NCBI RefSeq assembly: GCF_034676545.1
Contig: NZ_JAUCBZ010000015.1
Location: 3,193,001 to 3,257,000, forward strand
Source of the DNA: Pararhodobacter sp.
GTDB taxonomy: Bacteria > Pseudomonadota > Alphaproteobacteria > Rhodobacterales > Rhodobacteraceae
Direction of reading: 5' to 3'
DNA: 64,000 nt
Shown: in pieces, positions 26,015 to 34,986 of the stretch
Layout: each line of letters starts with the position of its first letter
How positions within the stretch are numbered: the stretch's first letter is position 1
Notes under the pieces: generated by a model
What the model was told of the DNA's origin: nothing
The model's database searches: none
What the model saw: only the letters and a program-made list of their open reading frames with translations
Made by a program: the position numbers and the translations under genes

Positions 26015-27112
26015 ATGTCAAATGCCCGCCCGCCCCTTCCTGCCGTTGATCCGACCCTGCGCGCGCGGGCACGCGGCACAACCGCGCAGCCCGCACCACG
26101 CTTTGAGCGGCACACACGCGAGTGGATGGATGACGGCTGGGACCACACAGACGAGGAACGACAGGTGCAACGCGATGTCAGCCTTGAGACGCCGCGCAGC
26201 GTGATCGCGTGGAACCAATCGCCGGATCTGGGGTTTGATCGCGCCGTGAACCCGTATCGCGGCTGCGAACATGGCTGCATTTATTGTTACGCCCGCCCGT
26301 CCCACGCCTATCTGGGCCTGTCGCCGGGCCTGGATTTCGAGACCCGGTTGGTGGCGCGCCCCGATGCCGCCAAAGTGCTGGAACGCGAGCTGGCGCGCAA
26401 ATCCTACCGCGTGGCACCGCTCTGCCTTGGCTCGAACACCGACCCCTGGCAGCCCATCGAGGCCACGCATCGCATAACCCGGTCGTTGCTCGACGTGTTG
26501 CGCGACTGGCGCCACCCGGTGACGATCACCACACGCGGCGCGTTGATTGAACGCGACATCGACATTTTGCGCGACATGGCGGCCTTGAACCTTGTGCAAG
26601 TGGGGATCAGCGTGACGACACTTGACGCCAAACTGGCCCGCGCGATGGAGCCCCGCGCCCCCGCTCCGACCCGGCGTCTGGGCATGATCAAAGCGCTGTC
26701 CGAGGCCGGGATTCCGACGCGCCTGATGATGGGGCCGATCATCCCCGGCCTCTCGGATCACGAGATCGAGCCCATCATGCAAGCCGCCCGCGACGCCGGT
26801 GCGCGGGTCGCATGGTGGAGCCTGCTGCGACTCCCGCGAGAGGTCAGCCCCCTGTTTCAGGACTGGCTTGAACACCATCGCCCCGGCCACGCCGCCAAGG
26901 TGATGACGCGGCTGCGCGAGATGCGCGCGGGCCAAGACAATGACAGCGCCTTTCACAGCCGTTTTCGGGGCCAGGGCGCGATGGCGGATTTGCTGGCGCA
27001 ACGGGTCAAAATGGCGCGAAAACGCTTGAAATATGAGGATCGACTGCCAGATCTGGCGCGCGATCTTTTCAGGGCGCCGCCAAAAACCGGGGATCAACTG
27101 TGCCTGTTCTGA
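26015..27112 (+). CDS. PA0069-family radical SAM protein (SplB-like)
   Basis: 365-residue radical SAM enzyme of the COG1533/SplB-like group. The 4Fe-4S ligands are Cys84, Cys88 and Cys91 in RGCEHGCIYCYARP, followed by the family motif LGSNTDPWQPIEATHRITR and, later, VGISVTTLDAKLARAMEPRAP. Relatives include spore photoproduct lyase; the bacterial PA0069 branch is uncharacterised, and a role in DNA repair has been proposed only by similarity. A LexA box lies directly upstream, which supports a DNA-damage role. No partner gene follows; a hairpin terminator lies downstream. Confidence 0.93.
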   Translation: MSNARPPLPAVDPTLRARARGTTAQPAPRFERHTREWMDDGWDHTDEERQVQRDVSLETPRSVIAWNQSPDLGFDRAVNPYRGCEHGCIYCYARPSHAYLGLSPGLDFETRLVARPDAAKVLERELARKSYRVAPLCLGSNTDPWQPIEATHRITRSLLDVLRDWRHPVTITTRGALIERDIDILRDMAALNLVQVGISVTTLDAKLARAMEPRAPAPTRRLGMIKALSEAGIPTRLMMGPIIPGLSDHEIEPIMQAARDAGARVAWWSLLRLPREVSPLFQDWLEHHRPGHAAKVMTRLREMRAGQDNDSAFHSRFRGQGAMADLLAQRVKMARKRLKYEDRLPDLARDLFRAPPKTGDQLCLF

Positions 27113-27142
27113 TCGACAGGCGGGCCACCGGCGTGGCCGCTC

Positions 27143-27169
27143 GTAGGGTGCGTGCTTGCACGCACCGTC
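27143..27169. repeat. short palindromic (REP-like) repeat, copy 1
   Basis: The 27-base element GTAGGGTGCGTGCTTGCACG.. contains a perfect 9-bp stem (GGTGCGTGC/GCACGCACC) with a 2-base loop. A copy with two differences lies at 50740-50766. Confidence 0.75.
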
Positions 27170-27178
27170 ACAAATTGG

Positions 27179-27208
27179 ACGCGGGGCACGATATTTTGTG
27201 CCCCGCGT
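27179..27208. terminator. perfect hairpin between convergent genes
   Basis: An 11-bp perfect stem, ACGCGGGGCAC (27179-27189) and GTGCCCCGCGT (27198-27208), with an AT-rich loop. It lies between the radical SAM gene and the convergent small lipoprotein gene, so it may serve both. Confidence 0.65.
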
Positions 27209-27217
27209 CAGAAAATC

Positions 27218-27487
27218 TTAGCGACAACGCTGGGTTACATACCCCCCACGGCCATCCGCATAGGCGCATTCATTGGTCTGCGCGTTGCGGGCAACCAAGG
27301 CACCCGCCGCTGCGCCGCCCAGCGTCGCGAGGATGGTCCAGTTGGGATTCGCGCCAAACGCGTTTGCCAGAACCAAGCCACCGGCTGCGCCTGCCAGACC
27401 GCCAACCGCCGTGCGTTCGTTCGTCGACATGGTGCAAGCCGACAGGCCAAACGACCCGACAAGGGCCACGATAAGTAGGGATTTCAT
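27218..27487 (-). CDS. small glycine-zipper lipoprotein
   Basis: 89-residue predicted lipoprotein. The signal peptide MKSLLIVALVGSFGLSAC ends in the lipobox LSAC with Cys18. Two glycine/alanine-rich hydrophobic segments follow (AVGGLAGAAGGLVLANAFG and LGGAAAGALVA), a glycine-zipper pattern seen in small outer-membrane or stress lipoproteins. Two cysteines near the C-terminus (ECAYADGRGGYVTQRC) may form a disulfide. The start is the ATG at 27487 with AGGAG upstream. It follows scpB on the same strand after 132 bases and probably has its own promoter. Function unknown. Confidence 0.85.
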   Translation of the reverse strand: MKSLLIVALVGSFGLSACTMSTNERTAVGGLAGAAGGLVLANAFGANPNWTILATLGGAAAGALVARNAQTNECAYADGRGGYVTQRCR

Positions 27488-27619
27488 AAAAAGTCTCCTG
27501 TGAGTGAACTTGGCACTACTGTAGCGCTGCAATTTCCACCGAACAGAAGGAATACACATCTGAGCGTGATTCCGCTTGGCGGAAATGCGCCCGATAACTG
27601 CACTGTGATGGAACCCGCA

Positions 27620-28285
27620 TCAATCCTCGAACAACTCGCTTTGGCCGGTCAGATCTTCGCCCTCGTCATCGTCGCCCGGGTTGCTCAACCCGCCTGGCAG
27701 ACCCCGGCTATCCAGCAACCCCGCATCGCGCAATTCCTTGAGGCCCGGCAGATCACGCGGGCTTTCCAAGCCAAAATGGTCCAGGAATCCGTCGGTCACG
27801 ACAAAGGTCAGCGGGCGTCCCGGCGTCATCCGGCGACGCCCGAACCGGATCCAGTCGAGCTCCATCAACTGATCTATCGTGCCACGCGACAGCGAGACGC
27901 CGCGGATCTCCTCGATCTCGGCGCGCGTCACCGGCTGATGATAGGCGATGATCGCCAGCGTTTCGGTGGCCGCGCGACTCAAGCGGCGGGTCTCGACCGT
28001 CTCGGTGCGCATCAGCCAGCCCAGATCGGGCGCGGTGCGCATGGCCCAAAGGTCGCCGACCTTGACCACATGCACGCCTCGGCCCGCATAGCGCGAGCGC
28101 AGATGCGACACCGCCTCGGCGGCATCGCAGCCCTCGGGCAGGCGTTTGTTCAACTCGGCAATGCTGACCGGCTCGGCCGAGGCAAACAGGATCGCCTCGA
28201 CCATGCGCTCTTGCTCGGCCATGGGTGGCACGGGAAACAGACCCGGCGATTTCGGATCGAAGGGCGCATCGGCAGACTCGGTCAT
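27620..28285 (-). CDS. scpB: segregation and condensation protein B
   Basis: 221-residue ScpB, the dimeric winged-helix partner of ScpA and SMC in chromosome condensation. Family blocks: MVEAILFASAEPVSIAEL, RLSRAATETLAIIAYHQPVTRAEIEEIRGV and DWIRFGRRRMTPGRPLTFV. The acidic tail (NPGDDDEGEDLTGQSELFED) is usual. The ATG at 28285 overlaps the scpA stop by four bases. In many alphaproteobacteria tatABC follow; here the next gene is a small lipoprotein. Confidence 0.97.
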   Translation of the reverse strand: MTESADAPFDPKSPGLFPVPPMAEQERMVEAILFASAEPVSIAELNKRLPEGCDAAEAVSHLRSRYAGRGVHVVKVGDLWAMRTAPDLGWLMRTETVETRRLSRAATETLAIIAYHQPVTRAEIEEIRGVSLSRGTIDQLMELDWIRFGRRRMTPGRPLTFVVTDGFLDHFGLESPRDLPGLKELRDAGLLDSRGLPGGLSNPGDDDEGEDLTGQSELFED

Positions 28286-29091
28286 GTTCGGTCCTCTGGG
28301 CGCGCGCGGAGGTGGATCGGGGCGAAGGTCTCGGATTGCCGGATCTCCAACTGCCCCTGTTTGGCCAATTCCAGCGAGGCCGCAAAAGTCGAGGCCAGCG
28401 CCGAGCGCCGGCGGCTGCCCGCCTTGCGCCAACCGGGCGGCAGGAAGCCGGCCAGATCGGCCCAATCCGGCGTGAGCCCGATGATGCCACGCAACCGGTC
28501 CAGCGCGGTTTCCAGCGGGTAAACATCTTTGCGATCATAGGCATAGGGGCGGAATTCGTCCTTGGTCCGGATCCGCGCATAGGCCTGCACCAGTTCCAGC
28601 AAGGTTGCTGTGTGCTGCGTGCGTTTCTCGATCGACATGGTTTCGGGCATACCGCGCGCGAAGAATTCGCGGCCCAGCCGGTCGCGCCCCATCAACCGAC
28701 CCGACGCCTCGCGCATCGCTTCCAGACGCTCAAGCTGAAAGGCCAGATGCGCGGCGAGATCCTCGGCGCTGGGGCCGTCCTCGGTGGGGTCCGGTGGCAG
28801 CAACAGCCGCGATTTGAGGAACGCCAGCCAGGCCGCCATGACCAGATAATCCGCCGCCAACTCGATACGCAACACGCGCGCAGCCTCGACAAAGCGCAGA
28901 TATTGCTCGGCCAGTTGCAACACCGAGATCCGCCGCAGATCGACCTTTTGGCGGCGCGACAGGGTCAACAGCAGATCAAGCGGCCCCTCGTAGCCCTCGA
29001 CATCGACGATCAGCGCCTCATCTTCGAGCCGTGCCGCGACATCCAGGTCCGCGCGATTGGGGTTTGCCCCCGTCGTCTCGACGTCGCTCAT
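28282..29091 (-). CDS. scpA: segregation and condensation protein A
   Basis: 269-residue ScpA kleisin that bridges SMC heads. The N-terminal segment VEGYEGPLDLLLTLSRRQKVDL, then QYLRFVEAARVLRIELAADYLVMAAWLAFLKSRLLLP, is the family signature. The C-terminal winged helix contacts SMC. It lies 6 bases after nagZ and overlaps scpB by four bases, within the argS-SPOR-nagZ-scpA-scpB transcript. Confidence 0.97.
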   Translation of the reverse strand: MSDVETTGANPNRADLDVAARLEDEALIVDVEGYEGPLDLLLTLSRRQKVDLRRISVLQLAEQYLRFVEAARVLRIELAADYLVMAAWLAFLKSRLLLPPDPTEDGPSAEDLAAHLAFQLERLEAMREASGRLMGRDRLGREFFARGMPETMSIEKRTQHTATLLELVQAYARIRTKDEFRPYAYDRKDVYPLETALDRLRGIIGLTPDWADLAGFLPPGWRKAGSRRRSALASTFAASLELAKQGQLEIRQSETFAPIHLRARPEDRT

Positions 29092-29097
29092 CGCGGA

Positions 29098-30081
29098 TCA
29101 GGCCTTTGGGTTGGTCAAAGCGTCAAATTCTGCGGCAATCGCTGCAATGTCAATGTTGCCGGGGTATCGGCGCGCCTTGAGGGCCAAGTCGCCGCGCGCC
29201 AATGCCGCCCCCTGCAGGCGGCCTGCGGCATCCACCACCGCGTGCATCTCGTCCAGATCCCCCGAACAATGCAGCACCAGATCGCAACCCGCCGCAACCG
29301 CCTTGGCGCTGCGCTCTGCCATGGTGCCGCGCAGGGCGTTCATGCCGATATCGTCGGTCATCAGCAGCCCGGAAAACCCCAAGGTCTCGCGCAGATAGCG
29401 CAGAACAACGGCGGACTCCGTCGCCGGAAAGCCGGGGTCCAAGGCGTCATACACGACATGCGAGGTCATCCCCAGCGGCAGGTCATGCAAGGCGCGCACC
29501 GGAATGAAATCATGGGCCTCAAGGGCCGCCAGCGACGCGGTGCAGCGCGGCAGATCGTGGTGGCTGTCGGCGTTCGCGGCGCCGTGTCCGGGCAGATGTT
29601 TGACCACCGGCAACACGCCGCCCGCCAGCAACCCCGCGGCCGCTGCGCGGGCGAGTTTGGCGGTCTGGTGCGGATCGGCGGACCAGATTCGGCGTTGCAG
29701 GAACGGGTGAGTCTGTGGCCCGGCCACGTCGATCACCGGCGCGCAATTGCCATCGACACCCATCGCGCGCAGCTCCGCCGCCATCAGATGATGCCTCAGG
29801 AACACGGCCCGCGCACCGCCGGACTGAACGCTGGCATCGGCCCAATTGCGTGCCAGAGGCGGGCGCAAACGTTGCACGGTACCGCCCTCTTGATCCATGA
29901 AGATCGGCGCATCGCGGCCCACCGCGTCACGAAGCGCCTGTGTGAGGGTGCGCAATTGCGCGGCATCGCCGACATTGCGCTTGAACAGGATAAAACCCCA
30001 AGGCTGCGCGTCACGGAAAAACACCGCTTCGCCCTTGCTCAGGCAAAGCCCGGCGCAGCCCAGAATGGTGGCCCCGATCAT
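29098..30081 (-). CDS. nagZ: beta-N-acetylhexosaminidase NagZ
   Basis: 327-residue family 3 glycoside hydrolase that removes GlcNAc from anhydro-muropeptides in peptidoglycan recycling. Signature KHLPGHG (161-167) followed by ADSHHDLP, with the nucleophile in TDDIGM (Asp243/244). No signal peptide, so it is cytosolic. It acts just before AmpD-type amidases such as the one at 18007-18666. It lies 7 bases after the SPOR gene. Confidence 0.96.
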   Translation of the reverse strand: MIGATILGCAGLCLSKGEAVFFRDAQPWGFILFKRNVGDAAQLRTLTQALRDAVGRDAPIFMDQEGGTVQRLRPPLARNWADASVQSGGARAVFLRHHLMAAELRAMGVDGNCAPVIDVAGPQTHPFLQRRIWSADPHQTAKLARAAAAGLLAGGVLPVVKHLPGHGAANADSHHDLPRCTASLAALEAHDFIPVRALHDLPLGMTSHVVYDALDPGFPATESAVVLRYLRETLGFSGLLMTDDIGMNALRGTMAERSAKAVAAGCDLVLHCSGDLDEMHAVVDAAGRLQGAALARGDLALKARRYPGNIDIAAIAAEFDALTNPKA

Positions 30082-30088
30082 CGCCGGG

Positions 30089-31114
30089 TCAGCGGATCAG
30101 GACGGGGATGCAATCGGCATTATCGGCCAGAAACACCGAGCAGAAGCGACGTGCCTCGGGTTCGTCGCTGAACCCATGCGCGCGCAACCGATAGAAGGTG
30201 CGCCCCCCAGCCGAGGCGGATTCGATGATCCGACCGCGGTTTTCCAGATACGCCGGGAAACGCGCGGCCAGATTGTCCCACGCGGCGCGCGCGTCCAGGT
30301 CGCTGTCATATGCGCCCAATTGCACAAGGCGCGTTCCGGGGGCCAGCGTGTCGGGGTCGATGTCAGTCACCTGCGACGGGGCCAGGCGTGTTACCAGCTC
30401 TTGCAACAGTGCCTCGGCTTGCGCGTCGGTTCCGGCTGGGGCGTTTTGCGCGAATGTGTCTGCCGAGGGTGCTGCGGCAACGGCCGTGAGTTGCGTACCG
30501 CCGCCCGGACGAGCACGCGGGAACCGCGAACGCGAGATGCCGGGCAGTGACGCGGGCACCAGATCGAGCGCCACGGCTTGCGGCGCCTCGGCACCGGGCA
30601 CCGCGATCAGCGCCTGTTGCGGCGGTGTCGTCACGGGTGCCAGACTACTGGGCGCCGCAATGGGCTGTGACGTCGAGGCAACCAAGGCGGCAACCGCGCG
30701 GTCTTCGGCGCTCAGTTGCACGGGCGGCGGTGCCAGCGCAATGGTCTGCGCGGCGTCTGCCGCGTTGCCCTCGGCGGCGACGTTATTGACCGCAAGCCCT
30801 TGATACGAGGCCTGCAATCCACCGGGATCGTCCGGCGTGACACGGTATGGCCCGGCCAGAGCGCGGATCACCGGAACGCCCGAGACATCGCGCACCATCA
30901 AGCGATACGACCAGATACCAACACCCGTGACCAGCGCCATCGAGACCAGCGCCCCGACCAGATTGACGAACCGCCCGACACGCGGAGGGGCGGCGACGGG
31001 CGCTTGCGCATACTCGGAGTTCTGCTGGTATGGGTAAGTCTGCGACCCCGCAGGATGCTGCGGAGTCCCCGAGTGCTGCGGGGCGCGATACGCCTCGTAG
31101 TGCAATTGTGCCAT
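30089..31114 (-). CDS. SPOR-domain membrane protein
   Basis: 341-residue bitopic protein. A cytosolic Gln/Tyr/Pro-rich N-terminus leads to one membrane helix (VNLVGALVSMALVTGVGIW, about 50-68), a long Ala/Pro-rich periplasmic linker, and a C-terminal SPOR domain (about 262-341: GTRLVQLGAYDSDLDARAAW .. AHGFSDEPEARRFCSVF). SPOR domains bind glycan strands lacking stem peptides at the division septum, so it probably works with cell division or peptidoglycan turnover. Cys residues near the end (RFCSVFLADNADC) may pair. The start ATG has GAGG upstream. Confidence 0.95.
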   Translation of the reverse strand: MAQLHYEAYRAPQHSGTPQHPAGSQTYPYQQNSEYAQAPVAAPPRVGRFVNLVGALVSMALVTGVGIWSYRLMVRDVSGVPVIRALAGPYRVTPDDPGGLQASYQGLAVNNVAAEGNAADAAQTIALAPPPVQLSAEDRAVAALVASTSQPIAAPSSLAPVTTPPQQALIAVPGAEAPQAVALDLVPASLPGISRSRFPRARPGGGTQLTAVAAAPSADTFAQNAPAGTDAQAEALLQELVTRLAPSQVTDIDPDTLAPGTRLVQLGAYDSDLDARAAWDNLAARFPAYLENRGRIIESASAGGRTFYRLRAHGFSDEPEARRFCSVFLADNADCIPVLIR

Positions 31115-31215
31115 GCTCGCCTCACAAACCCGCCGGATTTTTCCGGTCTTGGCTTACTAAAAATACTGCGCCCGGCGGTACCGGACACAGACCTCCCAAG
31201 GGCGCTGGCCTGAAT

Positions 31216-32958
31216 TCAGCGCATTTCCTCGACAGGACTGACCCCTAGGATAGCAAGACCTGCGAAAATAACAACGCCCACGGCACGCGCCAGCGCAATT
31301 TTCGACTGGGTGAGGCCCGGATCGTCCTGCAGGAAGCGCAATTCAGGGGCATCATTGCCGCGATTCCAGTGGCCGTGCAGGTCTGCGGCCAATTCCGACA
31401 GGAAACCGGCGATGCGATGGGGCTCTTGCGCGCGGGCGGCGGCCTCGACCTGACGCGGCCAATCGGCCAGTTTCCGGATCAGCGCCAGCTCTGCGGGATG
31501 ACCCAATGCCGAGAAATCGGCCTGCGCCAAGGCGGCGTCGGACACATCGACGCCGGCTTCAGCGGCCTTGCGCACCACCGAGGCCACGCGGGCGTTGGCG
31601 TATTGCACATACCAGACCGGGTTGTCGCGCGATTGCTCCAGCACCTTGTCGAAATCAAAGTCGAGAGCTGCATCATTCTTGCGGGTCAGCATGACAAAGC
31701 GGGTCACGTCGGGGCCGACCATATCCACCACGTCGCGCAGCGTCACAAACGTGCCCGCGCGTTTGGACATCTTGAACGGCTCGCCGTTCTTGTACAGCTT
31801 GACCAGTTGCACCAGCTTGATGTCCAGCGGCACGCGCCCCTGCGAGAGGGCCGCAACCGCCGCCTTCATGCGCTTGACATAGCCGCCGTGGTCAGCGCCC
31901 AGAATGTCGATCAACAGGTCAAACCCGCGTTGCACCTTGTCATAATGATAGGCGATATCGGGGGCGAAATAGGTCCATGTGCCGTCCGATTTCTTCACCG
32001 GGCGATCCACATCGTCACCATGCGCGGTCGAGCGGAACAGGGTCTGTTCGCGCGGCTCCCAATCCTCGGGCATACGGCCCTTTGGTGGCTCCAGCACGCC
32101 TTCATAGATCAGCCCCTGATCGCGCAGGGTCTGCAGCGCAGCTTCGATCTTGCCGGTGCCATAGAGCGCCTTTTCCGAGGAATACACATCCATTTCAACG
32201 CCCAACGCGGCCAGATCGCTGCGGATCATGGCCATCATCGCCTCGGTCGCGAGCGGGCGCAACGTGTCGAGCCAGACGGATTCGGGCTTGTTGAGGAACG
32301 TGTCGCCGAACTGTTCTTTCAGCGCCTGCCCGACCTCGATCAGGTAATCGCCGGGGTACAGCCCCTCGGCGATTTCCGGGTTCATGCCATGCGCCTCGCG
32401 GTAGCGTTCATAAACCGAGCGCGCCAGCACATCGACCTGCCCGCCGCCGTCGTTGATGTAATATTCGCGCGTCACATCATAGCCCGCAAAATCGAGCAGG
32501 CTGGCCAGCGCATCGCCCACCACGGCGCCGCGTGTATGGCCGACATGCATCGGGCCGGTCGGGTTGGCGCTGACGAATTCAACGTTCACCTTCAGCCCCT
32601 GCCCCAAGGTGGCGCGGCCGAAATCATTGCCCGCCCGCAACGCCGCCGGGATCACCTGTTGCCAGACCTCAGGCACCAACCGCAGGTTCAAAAAGCCAGG
32701 CCCCGCGACCTCTGCCGCCTCGATCCGTGGATCCTGGATCAAGCGCGCCGCCAGGGCCTCGGCGATATCGCGGGGTTTCAGCCCAGCCGGTTTGGCCAGC
32801 ACCATCGCCGCATTCGTTGCCATATCGCCGTGCGCTGCATCACGCGGCGGCTCGACGGTCACGTTCGATGTGTCCAGCCCCTCAGGCAGATCGCCGTCAC
32901 GGACCATGTTTTCAAGGCAGTCGAGCACCAGTGCGCGGATATCGGTGAACAGGTTCAT
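31216..32958 (-). CDS. argS: arginyl-tRNA synthetase
   Basis: 580-residue class I synthetase. The HIGH motif appears as HVGHTRGAVVGD and the KMSKS motif as FKMSKRAGTF; the DALR anticodon-binding domain is at the C-terminus. The start is the ATG at 32958 with AGGAAA upstream. It is followed by SPOR, nagZ, scpA and scpB on the same strand, a cluster common in alphaproteobacteria. In this genome the gene upstream is a cation antiporter rather than dgt directly. Confidence 0.98.
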   Translation of the reverse strand: MNLFTDIRALVLDCLENMVRDGDLPEGLDTSNVTVEPPRDAAHGDMATNAAMVLAKPAGLKPRDIAEALAARLIQDPRIEAAEVAGPGFLNLRLVPEVWQQVIPAALRAGNDFGRATLGQGLKVNVEFVSANPTGPMHVGHTRGAVVGDALASLLDFAGYDVTREYYINDGGGQVDVLARSVYERYREAHGMNPEIAEGLYPGDYLIEVGQALKEQFGDTFLNKPESVWLDTLRPLATEAMMAMIRSDLAALGVEMDVYSSEKALYGTGKIEAALQTLRDQGLIYEGVLEPPKGRMPEDWEPREQTLFRSTAHGDDVDRPVKKSDGTWTYFAPDIAYHYDKVQRGFDLLIDILGADHGGYVKRMKAAVAALSQGRVPLDIKLVQLVKLYKNGEPFKMSKRAGTFVTLRDVVDMVGPDVTRFVMLTRKNDAALDFDFDKVLEQSRDNPVWYVQYANARVASVVRKAAEAGVDVSDAALAQADFSALGHPAELALIRKLADWPRQVEAAARAQEPHRIAGFLSELAADLHGHWNRGNDAPELRFLQDDPGLTQSKIALARAVGVVIFAGLAILGVSPVEEMR

Positions 32959-33033
32959 AGAGCGTTTCCTTTGCTGTCCTTGCACTATCACGGCGGCGCG
33001 CAAGGTCAATCGGCTTGCCGTATTCTGCGCGGG

Positions 33034-34986
33034 CTAGCCTGGCAATCCAGCCTTGTTTTCGGGTTGGTTTGCGGTGGATTCCAGAGTTTTCTCGGGCTGA
33101 CCCTCGGGGCCGGGTTCAGGTGGGATCAACGCGATCAGGCGCGTGCCCGGGTTGACCTTTGCCGCCATTCGGGTTGCGGTTTTTTCCGACATGGTCGCCA
33201 GAAACTTGGTGCCGCGCTCTGTCAGACCGCGCACCTCGACCAGATCGCCGGTAATCGACACCTCGCCTTGCGGCGAAATCCGTGCCAACAGCACGGCATT
33301 CGGCCGTTTCGCGCGCCAATCCTCAAACCCGTATTCCTCGGTTATGCGTGTGAGGCGAAAGCTGTATCCGTCAATCAACAACTGGTCCAGGGTCTCATAG
33401 GACAACCCGCCGGCAAAGGTCCGCGCGCCCAGGCCAGCCGGCAAGGCATGGCGGGGGTTCTCGGATTTCGTGCGGGTCAGTTGGAACACGTTGTCGCGCC
33501 CGAATTCCGGCGCGAGGTCGGTGGCCACCAAGGTGTTGTAGGCGTCGTTATCGGTGGCGGCCAGGATGGTGCCGTAGCCCATCAATTCGACCGATTGTTC
33601 GGCGGCCTCGGACAGGATGTCGCCGTAGAACACCGGAATCCCCTCGCGGCGTGGGCGGCGCAGGCGTCCGATGTTGGTGTCGGTCACCAGGACCGGAACC
33701 TCGGCCTTGATGAAGGCCTGCGCGAAGCCGGTCGCAAAGCGCGAACCACCGACCAGCAAAACGCCCGGTGTTTCCGCTGCCACAAGGCCCAGTGCACGCG
33801 CCAGGGGTTTCAGGCCAAAGCCATTGAGCACCACCGTCACCGCCACCAAGACGAACGCCAACGCGCCGATTTGCGCGCCATCCGCGACGCCGATCCCAAT
33901 CAACCGCTCGCCGAACAGTCCCGCCACCGCAACCAGCACCACGCCGCGCGGCCCGGTCAATGCGACCAGGATACGCTCGCGCCAGGGAACCGGGCTGAAG
34001 GCCAGCGCCAGCAGAACCGTGACCGGGCGCGCGATGAACACGACCACCAGCACAAAGAGCACCGCGTGCCAGTCAAGGGTCATCACGGTCGCGACATCAA
34101 GCCCCGCCGCCAGCAGGATGAACACCCCGGACACCAGCAAGACCGTGGCTTGCTCCTTGAAGCGGCGCAGTTCGTGGTAGCTGGGCAGATCCGCATTGGC
34201 GATCACCAGCCCCATCACCGTGACGGCCAACAAGCCGCTCTCGTGCAGCAGCCTGTCGGCCAGCGCGAACACCGCCAAGACGGCCACGAACAACACCGGC
34301 ACCTTCATGTATTCGGGCACCGCACTGCGCCGGAAGGCAACCGCGATCAGGCGTCCGCCGGCATAGCCCAGGATCACCGCCACGAGGATTCCGACAACCA
34401 TATGCAGGGCCGCGCCCGGCCCGTCGTCGGCGGCAGAGCGCACGACGACCACCACTTCGAACGCCAAGACGGCGGCAAGCGCGCCGATCGGGTCGTTGAC
34501 GATTGCCTCCCATTGCAGCAACGCCGCCGGGCGTCGCGCCAGCCGCGCCTGACGCAAGAGGGGCGCAATGACCGTGGGTCCGGTGACGATCATGATGCCG
34601 CCGAATACGGCCGATGTCTCCCAGCTCAGGCCCGCCGCATAGTGCAGCGCCAGAGCCGAGGCCAGCCAGCCGACCGGCGCGCCGATGACAACCAGACGTT
34701 TCACCCCCACCGCCGCGTCGCGCAACTTGTGAAGGTTCAGCGACAATCCGCCCTCGAACAGGATGATTGCCACGGCCAGCGAAACCAGCGGCCCGGTCAG
34801 CACACCAATGTCGCGCGCCGGGTCGAACAGGCTCAAGCCGGGGCCAACGATCAGGCCCGCGACCAACATCAGCACAATCGCCGGAAGTTGCAGACGGAAC
34901 GCCAGCCATTGCGCGCCGACCCCCAGAACCCCGACCAAGGCGATCGCTTCAACGGGGCTTAGCCCCGATACGGCTCCTGCGGCCAT
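33034..34986 (-). CDS. CPA1-type Na+/H+ antiporter with C-terminal TrkA-N domain
   Basis: 650-residue antiporter of the NhaP/CPA1 type. About 12 membrane segments carry the diagnostic FEGGLSLNLHKLR and the ion-site Asn-Asp in WEAIVNDPIGA. From about 420 a cytosolic Rossmann/TrkA-N-like domain follows (PGVLLVGGSRFATGFAQAF, VFYGDILSEAAEQ), which may gate transport by nucleotide or ligand binding. The start ATG (34986) lies 28 bases inside the end of dgt and has a good AAGGAAG site, so expression is coupled to dgt. It exchanges Na+ (or K+) for H+ at the inner membrane. Confidence 0.92.
   Translation of the reverse strand: MAAGAVSGLSPVEAIALVGVLGVGAQWLAFRLQLPAIVLMLVAGLIVGPGLSLFDPARDIGVLTGPLVSLAVAIILFEGGLSLNLHKLRDAAVGVKRLVVIGAPVGWLASALALHYAAGLSWETSAVFGGIMIVTGPTVIAPLLRQARLARRPAALLQWEAIVNDPIGALAAVLAFEVVVVVRSAADDGPGAALHMVVGILVAVILGYAGGRLIAVAFRRSAVPEYMKVPVLFVAVLAVFALADRLLHESGLLAVTVMGLVIANADLPSYHELRRFKEQATVLLVSGVFILLAAGLDVATVMTLDWHAVLFVLVVVFIARPVTVLLALAFSPVPWRERILVALTGPRGVVLVAVAGLFGERLIGIGVADGAQIGALAFVLVAVTVVLNGFGLKPLARALGLVAAETPGVLLVGGSRFATGFAQAFIKAEVPVLVTDTNIGRLRRPRREGIPVFYGDILSEAAEQSVELMGYGTILAATDNDAYNTLVATDLAPEFGRDNVFQLTRTKSENPRHALPAGLGARTFAGGLSYETLDQLLIDGYSFRLTRITEEYGFEDWRAKRPNAVLLARISPQGEVSITGDLVEVRGLTERGTKFLATMSEKTATRMAAKVNPGTRLIALIPPEPGPEGQPEKTLESTANQPENKAGLPG

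Noticed and set aside
31369..34962. 1197-codon open frame on the plus strand opposite argS and the CPA1 antiporter
   Set aside because: Its translation is rich in His, Gln and Arg and has no recognisable domain. It is the antisense shadow produced by GC-rich codon use of two clear minus-strand genes.
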